A DNA stretch of 23,278 nucleotides. Source: CAZCPB01 sp964500365 (GTDB taxonomy: Bacteria > Planctomycetota > Phycisphaerae > Phycisphaerales > UBA1924). Position numbers and translations under genes: made by a program. The DNA is taken from NCBI GenBank assembly GCA_964500365.1, contig CAZCPB010000028.1, forward strand, positions 1-23,278, read 5' to 3'. A model generated the notes under the pieces. That model had not been told where the DNA came from, made no database searches, and saw only the letters and a program-made list of their open reading frames with translations. This document shows positions 1 to 6,872 of this stretch, one piece after another (positions within the stretch are counted from its first letter, which is position 1; every line of letters begins with the position of its first letter).

Positions 1-255
1 GACGTACAGCCGCTTCATCTAGCAGATCGGCACGGGGCCGATCTCTCGGAGCGCGATGCAGCCGGCGGGTTCGCCGCCCTCGAGCGCCATCAGCAGGCGG
101 CCCGACGGCGGTGCGTACCGGCCCGGGAGGGTCGCCAGCTCGCGCTCAAAGCCCTGGAAGCAGAGGCTGAACGGAAGGCTTGCCGCGTATTCGTTGAAGA
201 GCGTGCGGACCGCGTCGAGATGCTCCGCGCCGTGCGCGTCGACGATCGTTGCCAT
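1..255 (-). pseudogene. GNAT acetyltransferase, interrupted by in-frame TAG, runs off window edge
   Basis: Reading from ATG at 255, the first 78 residues look like the N-terminal half of a GNAT N-acetyltransferase: an LFNEYAASLPF segment, an FQGFERELATLPG segment, then GRLLMALEGGEPAGCIALRE, the strands leading to the acetyl-CoA site. At 21-19 the frame meets TAG, and the same frame continues directly with MKRLYV up to the window edge. In this GNAT subfamily the expected string is C-E-M-K-R-L-Y-V, so TAG stands where a Glu codon (GAG) is expected and one base change explains it. The acetyl-CoA-binding loop would lie beyond the window. The gene starts 29 bases after the signal peptidase stop on the same strand, so the two are probably cotranscribed. 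TAG is an ordinary stop for lepB and xylA here, so genome-wide recoding is unlikely. A recent nonsense mutation, a sequencing error, or restart at the ATG right after the stop are the options. Confidence 0.6.
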
Positions 256-284
256 GGCCAAGCCTAGCCGACGGCGGCGTCGGG

Positions 285-1019
285 CTACTTCAGACCCTTG
301 AAGAACCGCTCGGCGCGGGGCAGGTACGAGCGGTCGGGATCGAGCGAGAGCACGACCGCGGGCGAGCGCCCGAGGATCCGTTCCTCGGGCACGAAGCCGA
401 AGACGCGGGAGTCCCCGGAACGGTCGCGGTTGTCGCCCATCACGAAGTATTGACCTCCGGGCACGGTCAGGGTCGCGAAACTCCGCATCGCGCGGACGGA
501 GGGGGTCGCGGCGACCGCGTGCGGACGCGCGGCGAGGCTCTCGATCGCGAACTGCTGCCCGTCGCGCCCCGCCCTGTCGATGTCGGCGAGTTCGGCGTCG
601 CTCAGAGGCCGGTACGAGAGCGGCGAGCCGTTGATGAACAGCGTGTTGCTGCGCAGGGCGATCGTGTCCCCAGGGCCTGCGATGACGCGCTTGACGAGGC
701 GCGTGCCGTCGGCTGGGTGGAGGAGGGTCACGATGTCGCCTGGCGCGGGGCTCGCCCAGCGGGCGATCCACGTGGTGGAGAACGGGACGCGCAGCCCGTA
801 GGACAGCTTGTTGACGAAGATCCGGTCCCCGGGCAGGATCGTGGGCTCCATCGACCCCGTCGGCACGTCGTTCCAGTCGGCCACCGCCGAACGCAGCGGC
901 AGCATGATCGTCAGCACGATGAGGATCGAGCCGAACCAGCTTCGGCTGAACCGTTGCCAGCGGGACCGGGGCGGGTTGTCGGCGCGGGACTTCTGAGTTC
1001 GGAGCGTGGGACGCTTCAC
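285..1019 (-). CDS. lepB: Signal peptidase I
   Basis: A 244-residue type I signal (leader) peptidase, the membrane serine/lysine protease that removes signal peptides from exported proteins. A single hydrophobic anchor lies at about residues 29-47 (SWFGSILIVLTIMLPLRS). The catalytic serine box PTGSMEPT holds Ser56. The catalytic lysine box RLVKRVIAGPGD holds Lys110. The late family box GDNRDRSGDSR covers 195-205. About 55 residues of little similarity lie between the Lys box and GDNRD, normal for Gram-negative-type enzymes. The start is GTG at 1019, supported by GAGGAGG six bases upstream; no usable ATG lies before the catalytic core. The gene diverges from the MBL-fold gene across a 119-base gap and the broken GNAT gene follows it. 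The stop is TAG. Confidence 0.93.
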   Translation of the reverse strand: MKRPTLRTQKSRADNPPRSRWQRFSRSWFGSILIVLTIMLPLRSAVADWNDVPTGSMEPTILPGDRIFVNKLSYGLRVPFSTTWIARWASPAPGDIVTLLHPADGTRLVKRVIAGPGDTIALRSNTLFINGSPLSYRPLSDAELADIDRAGRDGQQFAIESLAARPHAVAATPSVRAMRSFATLTVPGGQYFVMGDNRDRSGDSRVFGFVPEERILGRSPAVVLSLDPDRSYLPRAERFFKGLK

Positions 1020-1025
1020 GGTCGG

Positions 1026-1032
1026 CCTCCTC
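1026..1032 (-). promoter_or_regulatory. Shine-Dalgarno site of lepB
   Basis: GAGGAGG on the minus strand, six bases before GTG at 1019. It decides the GTG start. Most other genes in this window have no such clear site. Confidence 0.6.
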
Positions 1033-1138
1033 GTTTCCCGGGCCGCGCCCGGCTCCCAGCGGTTCTACGAGGCCGGCCGGCGGCGGTTCGTCCGCCGGGG
1101 TTCTCGGGCGCGGCGCGTGGTCCGGCTACCCTCCGCCC

Positions 1139-2131
1139 ATGGTCCAATACTCCTGGAGGCTGCTGCGCGCGGGCGAGTTCCGGCTTGACGGCGGGTCCAT
1201 GTTCGGCCTGATCCCGCGGTCGGTCTGGTCCCGCTCCGTGCCCTCGGACGAACGGGGGCGGATCACCGTTCAGCACAACTGCCTGCTGCTCGAGCGGAGC
1301 GGACCGGCGCCCGCGGACAGCCCCGACGCACCGAAGCTCGTCGTGATCGAGGTCGGCAGCGGGGACAAACTCGACGACAAGAGCCGCGAGATCCTTGGGA
1401 TGGAGCGGCGTTCCATTCTGGATGCGCTGCGCGAGGCGGATTGCCGCGCCGAGGACGTGGGGGCGGTGGTGACCTCGCACCTGCACTTCGACCATTCGGG
1501 CGGCCTGACGCGTCTCTGCCGCGCGGGAGAACGGCCCGATTGGACGGGCACGGCGGGCGGCATGGCCGGCGCGCGGCCTGACCACGGCGTGAAGCGGTCG
1601 TTCCCGAACGCGAGGATCTATACGCAGGCGCGCGAATGGGCCGACGCGCTGGCGAACAAGAGCGTGATGACGCGAACGTACTTCCGGGATCACCTGGAGC
1701 CGATCCGCGAGCAGGTGGTGCAGGTCGATTCGCCCCGCCCGTTCCCGTCGGGGTATGTCCCCGGGCGGGACGAACTGCCGCTGGTGCCGCAGTACAACCG
1801 GGCGACGCCGTTGCCGGGCGTGCCGGGCGTTTCGGTGTTCCTCGTACCGGGGCATACCTGGGGGCAGCAGGCGGTGCAGTTCGAGGACACGAAGGGGCGG
1901 ACGGTGGTGTTCACGCCCGACGTGATGCCGACCGTCCACCACGCCGGCGCCGCGTACAGCCTGGGGTACGACGTCGAGCCCTACACGAGCATGGTCACCC
2001 GTCACTGGTTCCTGGCCGAGGCGGCCGAGCACGGCTGGCTGCTCGCGCTGGACCACGAGCCGGGGAACCCGCTCCAGCGCGCGGTGCGTAATGACCGGGG
2101 ATGGTTCGATCTCACGCCCGCGGAGGCCTGA
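1139..2131 (+). CDS. Metallo-beta-lactamase-fold hydrolase
   Basis: A 330-residue protein of the MBL-fold hydrolase superfamily. The zinc-binding HxHxDH motif is complete at residues 114-119 (HLHFDH). Downstream metal ligands are in place: His239 in VPGHTWGQQ, Asp261 in FTPDVMP and His306 in ALDHEPG, so a binuclear metal site is expected. The N-terminal part (GSMFGLIPRSVW, then ITVQHNCLLLE) is typical of the lactonase/arylsulfatase-like branch that covers quorum-quenching lactonases and related esterases; the substrate cannot be read from sequence. No signal peptide is visible, so it is probably cytoplasmic. The start is ATG at 1139 with no clear Shine-Dalgarno site. A DUF4442 gene follows 83 bases downstream on the same strand. 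Confidence 0.85.
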   Translation: MVQYSWRLLRAGEFRLDGGSMFGLIPRSVWSRSVPSDERGRITVQHNCLLLERSGPAPADSPDAPKLVVIEVGSGDKLDDKSREILGMERRSILDALREADCRAEDVGAVVTSHLHFDHSGGLTRLCRAGERPDWTGTAGGMAGARPDHGVKRSFPNARIYTQAREWADALANKSVMTRTYFRDHLEPIREQVVQVDSPRPFPSGYVPGRDELPLVPQYNRATPLPGVPGVSVFLVPGHTWGQQAVQFEDTKGRTVVFTPDVMPTVHHAGAAYSLGYDVEPYTSMVTRHWFLAEAAEHGWLLALDHEPGNPLQRAVRNDRGWFDLTPAEA

Positions 2132-2214
2132 GGGCGGGTTTCTTCGTACGACCTGAAGAATCGCGGCCGGGCGCGGCGGAGCGCTCCGGCTAGGATTGGC
2201 CTTCGGAGTGCCGC

Positions 2215-2907
2215 GTGACCCAGGACGCGCCGACTCAATCGCCACCGCAGGACGTGCCGGCGCCGGCGCGCGACCTCGACGAGCACGTGGTTCGCCCCTC
2301 GTCGGCGGCGATCGCGCGCCCGAGGTCCTTCATGGACCGGGTGGACGTCTTCATCAGCCGCCTTTCGACGCGGAACAACTTCTGGCAGCGGGTCTGCTCG
2401 CTGTTCTGGCTGCCGTACGCGTTCAAGAGCGGGATCCGCATGAAGCGGGTGAAGGAGGACACGTTCGCGGCGGTGCTGCCGTACAACCGCTTCAACCGCA
2501 ACTGGTACAACGCCATGGCGGGGGCGGCGCTCCTGGCCAACAGCGAGATCGCGGGTGGGATGTACGTCTTCGGGGCCTGCGGCGGGGAATACACGGTGGT
2601 GTGCAAGAACCTGGAGTACCGGTTCCTGCGCCCGTGCTTCGGGCCCGCGGTCTACAAGATCTCGCCGCGCGAGGACCTGAGGGCGATGCTGGCCTCGGGC
2701 GGGGAATTCAACCTGACGCTCGACATGGACATCGTGCAGCAGTCGATCCTGCCCGAGACGATCCGGCCGGGCGCGGAGGCGGTGCTCCCCAAGGCCGTAG
2801 GCGAGCGGGTCGCGGGCAAGGAAAAGCGCGTCGGCCGCTGCACCGCGGTGTTCCACGTCACGCCCAAGGCGCACCAGCAGAGCAAGGGCCGTCCGATCCG
2901 GCCGTGA
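2215..2907 (+). CDS. DUF4442 hot-dog-fold protein (possible acyl-CoA thioesterase)
   Basis: A 230-residue protein matching the DUF4442 group of PaaI-like hot-dog thioesterases from memory. The clearest stretch is residues 81-112: a beta strand (TFAAVLPYNRF), then NRNWYNAMAGAAL and NSEIAGG, the position of the long central helix of a hot-dog fold. A Cys-rich stretch follows (FGACGGEYTVVCKNLEYRFLRPC). The first 40 residues are Pro/Ala-rich and probably disordered. The start is GTG at 2215, with GGAG seven bases upstream; ATG at 2332 (MDRVDVF) is an alternative that loses only the disordered leader. It ends six bases from the acyl-CoA dehydrogenase stop in convergent orientation. Thioesterase activity on acyl-CoAs would suit the neighbours but is inferred from family and position. 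Confidence 0.6.
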   Translation: MTQDAPTQSPPQDVPAPARDLDEHVVRPSSAAIARPRSFMDRVDVFISRLSTRNNFWQRVCSLFWLPYAFKSGIRMKRVKEDTFAAVLPYNRFNRNWYNAMAGAALLANSEIAGGMYVFGACGGEYTVVCKNLEYRFLRPCFGPAVYKISPREDLRAMLASGGEFNLTLDMDIVQQSILPETIRPGAEAVLPKAVGERVAGKEKRVGRCTAVFHVTPKAHQQSKGRPIRP

Positions 2908-2913
2908 ACCCCG

Positions 2914-4884
2914 TCAGCGGGCGCGGCTCACGGGGGCGTCGCCCGGGAACTGCTTGATCCCGTCCTGCCTGTTGACCCGGCCCGTGCCCGCGGCGGTGGG
3001 GCTCTTCTCGGGGACGACGAAGTCCTTGTTGGGGAGCGTCTCCGTGAAGCGGATCGCGGCCGAGGCCGCGTCGAACATCGTGTCGTCGGCGTGCTGGTAC
3101 AGCTCGCGGAAGTTCTGGTGGATCTCGAGCTCGGCGAGGTCGAAGAAGTGCATCGCCGCGGCCTTGTCGCGGGCGAACTCGGCGTCGCCGGCGCCGTTGC
3201 CGGCGTGCCGGCGGAGGTCCGCGTCGAGGCGGGAAAGGGTGCAGAGCCAGCCGTGGAGCATGACCGCGGCGTTGGCGAAGCGGGCCTGCACGGCCTGGCG
3301 GTCGAGCATCTTGACGTCGTGCTTCTTGCTCATCGCCTTGAACTGGTAGGTGAACTCGCTGACCAGGCGGGCGGCGCGCTCGGCGACGGGGCGGAGCTCG
3401 GGGACGACCCTCGAGACCGCGGTCGGGCGGCGGCGGATGCCGAGGTAGACCTCGATCCCCAGCGGGATCGCGATGCGCATCAGCTCGGGGCGGAACGTGT
3501 TCCTGAGCGCCTTGGCGAGGTAGGCGCCCAGCGGTTCGTCGGGGTCCTTGAGCAGCGCGTTCTTGACGCCGAGCATCTGCTCGGCGAGCTGCTTGCCGCC
3601 GTAGCCGAAGAGGTACGACTGCATCACCTCGTTGGCGCCCTCGACGATGAGGTTGATGCGCGAGTCGCGGAAGACCCGCTCGACCTCGTTCTCGGTCATG
3701 TACGACTCGCCGCCCATGATCTGCAGGGCGTCGTTGACGGCGCGCCAGCCCATCTCGGAGCAGAAGACCTTGCAGAGCGCGGTCTCGACCTGGATGTCCT
3801 CGTCCTTGCGGTCGAGCATGCCGGTGGTCATGTAGAGCACGGCGTCGGAGGCGTACACGTACGCCGCCATGCGCGCGATGCGCTGGCGGACGAGCTCCTT
3901 GTCGGCGAGGGGCGCGCCGAACTGGAAGCGGGTCGAGCCCCACTTCACGGCCTGGTCCATCGCGCGCCGGGCGCCGCCGAGCATGCCGGCCGAGAGCGTG
4001 CAGCGCCCGTAGTTGAGGCACGAGAGGGCCATCTGCAGGCCGCGCCCCTCCTGGCCGAGGAGGTGGGCTTTGGGGACGCGCACGCCGTGGAAGCGGATGC
4101 GGGCCTGCCACGTGCCGCGGATCCCGCACTTGCTGCGGTTCTTCTGGAAGATCTCGACGCCGGGCATGTCGGGGTGCATGACGAAGGCCGAGACCTTGCC
4201 CTTGCCGTCGGGTTTCTTCTCCTTGGCCATCACCGTGAACAGGCCGGAGAGCGCGCCGCTGGTGGCCCACTTCTTCTCGCCGTGAACGACGTACTCGTCC
4301 CCGTCGCGCTCGAAGTAGGTCTCCTGCCCGCCGGCATCGCACCCGACGTTGGGCTCGCTGAGGCAGAAGGCGCTCAGCCAGTCCTTGGCCAGGTGGGGCA
4401 GCCACTTCTTCTTCTGCTCGTCGCTGCCGAAGAGCATCACGGCCTTGCAGCCGATCGACTGGTGGGCCGAGACCATGACGGCGGTCGAGCCGCACGAGGC
4501 GCCGATGCGCTCGAGCACCCGGTTGTAGCTGGTGATGCCCATCCCCAGGCCGCCGTACTCCTTGGCGATGGTCATGCCCAGGACGCCCAGGTCGAAGAGC
4601 TTGTCCACGACCCAGCGGGGAATCTCCTGCTCCTGGTCGATGAGCACGGCGGGGTGCTCGGTGCGGAGGTACTCGTCGAGGCGGGCCAGGAGCTGGTCGC
4701 ACTCGGCCTGCTCGCGGGCGTCCTGCTCGGGGTAGGGGAAGTAGAACTCCTCTTTAACGTTGCCCAATAATAGTTTCTTCACCGTGCCCATCTTCGTCGG
4801 CTCGGCGCCAAGCCACTCCTCGGCCTCGGCCAGGAGCTTGCGATCGGCCTCGGAGATGCCCTTCATTTGCTTGAGGTCGGCCAT
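2914..4884 (-). CDS. Acyl-CoA dehydrogenase, VLCAD/ACAD9-like
   Basis: A 656-residue FAD-dependent acyl-CoA dehydrogenase catalysing alpha,beta-desaturation of an acyl-CoA, passing electrons to ETF. Landmarks: EYGGLGMG near 109-116, AHQSIG at 140-145 as in VLCAD/ACAD9, the FAD/substrate signature AFCLSEPNVGCDAGG at 172-186, KKWATSG, FQFGAPL at 320-326, QIMGGESYM at 388-396, and the catalytic-base region INLIVEGANEV with Glu415 at the VLCAD catalytic Glu position. Ordinary family members are about 380-400 residues; this has a roughly 220-residue C-terminal extension as in VLCAD/ACAD9, so medium- or long-chain substrates are more likely than isovaleryl-CoA. The start is ATG at 4884 with AGGA seven bases upstream. 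Crotonase genes follow the same orientation upstream. Residues 36-45 are encoded by an unusually AT-rich patch with rare Leu codons. Confidence 0.92.
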   Translation of the reverse strand: MADLKQMKGISEADRKLLAEAEEWLGAEPTKMGTVKKLLLGNVKEEFYFPYPEQDAREQAECDQLLARLDEYLRTEHPAVLIDQEQEIPRWVVDKLFDLGVLGMTIAKEYGGLGMGITSYNRVLERIGASCGSTAVMVSAHQSIGCKAVMLFGSDEQKKKWLPHLAKDWLSAFCLSEPNVGCDAGGQETYFERDGDEYVVHGEKKWATSGALSGLFTVMAKEKKPDGKGKVSAFVMHPDMPGVEIFQKNRSKCGIRGTWQARIRFHGVRVPKAHLLGQEGRGLQMALSCLNYGRCTLSAGMLGGARRAMDQAVKWGSTRFQFGAPLADKELVRQRIARMAAYVYASDAVLYMTTGMLDRKDEDIQVETALCKVFCSEMGWRAVNDALQIMGGESYMTENEVERVFRDSRINLIVEGANEVMQSYLFGYGGKQLAEQMLGVKNALLKDPDEPLGAYLAKALRNTFRPELMRIAIPLGIEVYLGIRRRPTAVSRVVPELRPVAERAARLVSEFTYQFKAMSKKHDVKMLDRQAVQARFANAAVMLHGWLCTLSRLDADLRRHAGNGAGDAEFARDKAAAMHFFDLAELEIHQNFRELYQHADDTMFDAASAAIRFTETLPNKDFVVPEKSPTAAGTGRVNRQDGIKQFPGDAPVSRAR

Positions 4885-4908
4885 GGGGAGATCCTGGAGA
4901 GGTGGTGG

Positions 4909-4928
4909 GTGCTGAGTGCTGAGTGCTG
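4909..4928. repeat. Heptamer tandem repeat GTGCTGA (about 2.9 copies)
   Basis: Nearly three direct copies of GTGCTGA lie in the 54-base gap between the first crotonase and the acyl-CoA dehydrogenase (minus strand TCAGCAC). The bases around it show no hairpin or gene. It resembles a short intergenic microsatellite. Confidence 0.7.
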
Positions 4929-4938
4929 CGGAGAGATT

Positions 4939-5868
4939 CTATTTTCGGGACTTGGCGAAGAAGGCTTCGAGCGCGGCCTTGGCGGTGGGGGTGTGGCGGA
5001 GTTGGACGAGGCGCCGGCGCTCGACCGAGAGAGCCGCATTCCAGCCGCGGGTGAGGCCGGCGTCGACCGCCTCGGCAACCGCGCCGGCCGACTCGGTCTT
5101 CGGCAGTTCCGCCCGCACCGAATCGAGCGCATCGAGCGCGGCACGCGCCCGGTCGGGCCGTCCAATCCACTTGCGGGGCGCACCGTCTGGTTTCATCCCG
5201 CCGCGCAGCTCAAGGCAGAGCTGGCGGGCGGCCGGGATCAGGTCGCCCTGGTCCTTGGCGACCCGCTCGAAAAGACGTGCCGCGGCGGCCTCGTCGAAGG
5301 TCATGGGCTGGCCAGCGGCCGTCCGTCGGATCGCCTCCGCCGCGTCCATTCGGGCCGGGAGCAGGTTCGTGCCGCCCCAGCCCGGGCAAAGCCCCAGGCC
5401 CGCCTCGGGCAGGCCCACGGGGTACGGCTTGCCGGGCTGGCCCTCGCGCGCGGGCGGCGGCGCGGCGACCATCGCGTCGCAGTGCATGGCCAGTTCCAGC
5501 CCGCCGCCGAGTGCCGCGCCGTTGATCGCGGCGACCGTCGGGAACGGGGTTTCGGCGAGCATCATGAAGACCCTTGCGGCGTACTCGAGGTAGCGGGTGA
5601 GCTGGTCGTCGGAGTGCTCGCTGATCGCCTTGAGGTCCGCCCCGGCGACGAAGACGCGGTCGCTGGCGGAAGCGAGGACAAGCCCGGCGGTCCCCGGCGG
5701 GACGGCCTTCATGGTCGCCTCCAGGCGCCGAATCAGGTCGTGATCGAGAACGATGACGGGCTTTCCGGGCTGCTCGAGCCGGAGCGTGAGGATGCCCGAG
5801 TAAGGGCCGGCGGGGGCGGGCTCAAGAGGAAGCAACGCCGGGGAGAAAGTTGCGGGGGTGGTGGTCAT
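4939..5868 (-). CDS. Enoyl-CoA hydratase/isomerase family protein (both catalytic Glu present)
   Basis: A 309-residue crotonase-fold protein. Oxyanion-hole segment one is VFVAGADLKAI (72-82) and segment two is INGAALGGGLELAMHCD (115-131). Both hydratase glutamates are kept: Glu125 in GGGLEL and Glu155 in GLPEAGLG, matching rat mitochondrial Glu144 and Glu164. The following CPGWGGT box resembles the crotonase half of FadB/FadJ, but no hydroxyacyl-CoA dehydrogenase domain follows. A short proline-rich insertion (about 136-150) sits just before the second Glu. Likely reaction: hydration of a 2-enoyl-CoA to 3-hydroxyacyl-CoA, the step after the adjacent acyl-CoA dehydrogenase 54 bases downstream. 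The start is ATG at 5868, with a weak GGAGA about nine bases upstream. Confidence 0.88.
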   Translation of the reverse strand: MTTTPATFSPALLPLEPAPAGPYSGILTLRLEQPGKPVIVLDHDLIRRLEATMKAVPPGTAGLVLASASDRVFVAGADLKAISEHSDDQLTRYLEYAARVFMMLAETPFPTVAAINGAALGGGLELAMHCDAMVAAPPPAREGQPGKPYPVGLPEAGLGLCPGWGGTNLLPARMDAAEAIRRTAAGQPMTFDEAAAARLFERVAKDQGDLIPAARQLCLELRGGMKPDGAPRKWIGRPDRARAALDALDSVRAELPKTESAGAVAEAVDAGLTRGWNAALSVERRRLVQLRHTPTAKAALEAFFAKSRK

Positions 5869-5925
5869 GGCGCACTGTCTCCGGCCGGGCGGACAGGTCT
5901 ACCGGAGCAAGCCGGCGACTCTCCC

Positions 5926-5954
5926 ATGCTATGCCGGAGCGGCTGAGTGCCCAA
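5926..5954 (-). promoter_or_regulatory. Possible sigma70-type promoter for the crotonase/acyl-CoA dehydrogenase pair
   Basis: On the minus strand TTGGGC (5949-5954) and TAGCAT (5926-5931) are 17 bases apart and about 58 bases before the crotonase ATG. The match to consensus is partial (3/6 and 4/6), so this is a weak candidate. Confidence 0.25.
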
Positions 5955-5996
5955 GCCCGATGAGGTGCGCGGGTGAAGGTCGGTCGGGAGCGGTGT

Positions 5997-6746
5997 CTAT
6001 GTCTGGCTTGTTCGGGCGCGCAGGCGCCGCTGCGCCTCGGGCGTTGCCAGCACCTGCGCCGAGATCTCGGCGCCCCGCATTACCACGCCCTCGTCGGCCG
6101 AGCCGTCGAGCTCGTTGAGGAGGCGCTTGGTCGCGCGGAGCGCGTTGGGCCCGCCCTGGGCGAGTCGGTCGACGAGCTCGGCGGTCGCGCCGTCGAGCCC
6201 CGCCAGGTCGGGGGCGCAGTGCGTCGCCAGGCCGCGCTCGAAGGCCTCGCGCCCCGACATCAGGCCGCCCGAGAGGAGGACCGCACGCGCCCTCCCCGCG
6301 CCGATGCGCCTCACGACCCACGGCGCGACCACGGCGGGGCAGACGCCGAGGTCGACCTCGGGGAACCCCATCTTGCTGTCGGCGTGGGTGACCGTGAAGT
6401 CGCAGACGCAGGCCAGGCCGCAGCCGCCGCCGATCGCCGCGCCGTTGACCCTGGCGACGGTCACCATGGGCAGGTTGCGGAGCCTGACCGTCAGTTCGGC
6501 GAGCAGCCGCAGCAGCCGCTCGGGCATGCCGGGGTTGTCGAGCACGGCCTTCAAGTCCATCCCCGCGCAGAACGACTTGCCGGCGCCCGTGACGACCAGG
6601 ACGGTGACGTCCTCGCGCGACTCGAGCTCGGCGGTGCGCAGGAGCATCGCGCCCAGCAGCTCGACCGAGAGCGCGTTGCGGGCGTCGGGGCGCATCAGGG
6701 TGAGCGTCGCGGTGGGGGGGGTGATTTCGAGCGGGGCGAAGGGCAT
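5997..6746 (-). CDS. Enoyl-CoA hydratase family protein, methylglutaconyl-CoA hydratase (LiuC)-like
   Basis: A 249-residue crotonase. Oxyanion segments are SFCAGMDLKAV (58-68) and VNGAAIGGGCGLACVCDF (100-117). The first hydratase Glu position is Gly110, while the second is kept as Glu130 (GFPEVDLG). The combination GGGCGL, PEVxLG and CPAVVAPWVVRRIG is typical of LiuC-type methylglutaconyl/carboxygeranoyl-CoA hydratases, which also lack the first Glu. The role inferred is 3-methylglutaconyl-CoA to HMG-CoA in leucine breakdown, with HMG-CoA lyase encoded nearby. The frame is open further upstream, but residues before ATG 6746 are only translation of an octamer repeat, so 6746 is chosen. The 5' end contains a run of eight C (residues 9-12). 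Confidence 0.85.
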   Translation of the reverse strand: MPFAPLEITPPTATLTLMRPDARNALSVELLGAMLLRTAELESREDVTVLVVTGAGKSFCAGMDLKAVLDNPGMPERLLRLLAELTVRLRNLPMVTVARVNGAAIGGGCGLACVCDFTVTHADSKMGFPEVDLGVCPAVVAPWVVRRIGAGRARAVLLSGGLMSGREAFERGLATHCAPDLAGLDGATAELVDRLAQGGPNALRATKRLLNELDGSADEGVVMRGAEISAQVLATPEAQRRLRARTSQT

Positions 6747-6781
6747 GGTGACGGTGGGGAGGTGAACGGTGGAGTGGGGAG

Positions 6782-6813
6782 AACAGGAGAACAGGAGAAC
6801 AGGAGAACAGGAG
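6782..6813. repeat. Octamer tandem repeat AACAGGAG, four perfect copies
   Basis: Four exact head-to-tail copies of AACAGGAG lie in the 126-base gap between the protease stop and the start of the LiuC-like crotonase. Similar sequence (GAGAAC before, AGAAGG after) extends it imperfectly. The octamer is not a multiple of three and lies just upstream of the crotonase start. Confidence 0.85.
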
Positions 6814-6872
6814 AAGGACAACCTGCGAGCGGAGGAGCTTGCGTTGCGGGGAGTGGGGGCGGAGGTTGTCGG

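Noticed and set aside
2140..2160. Inverted repeat TTCTTC/GAAGAA after the MBL-fold gene
   Set aside because: It is only six weak pairs with no T-run, so a terminator call is not supported.
1016..2245. A 409-codon minus-strand frame opposite the MBL-fold gene
   Set aside because: The plus strand holds the HxHxDH motif and all other ligands; the minus frame is Arg/Pro/His-rich shadow.
2858..4702. A 614-codon minus-strand frame within the acyl-CoA dehydrogenase
   Set aside because: It is a shifted frame of a gene with complete catalytic motifs, and its translation is Arg/Pro-rich low complexity.
3091..4770. A 559-codon plus-strand frame over the acyl-CoA dehydrogenase
   Set aside because: It is the same aligned antisense effect; it breaks at the rare CTA/TTA leucine codons at 4768-4773. 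No domain is visible in its translation.
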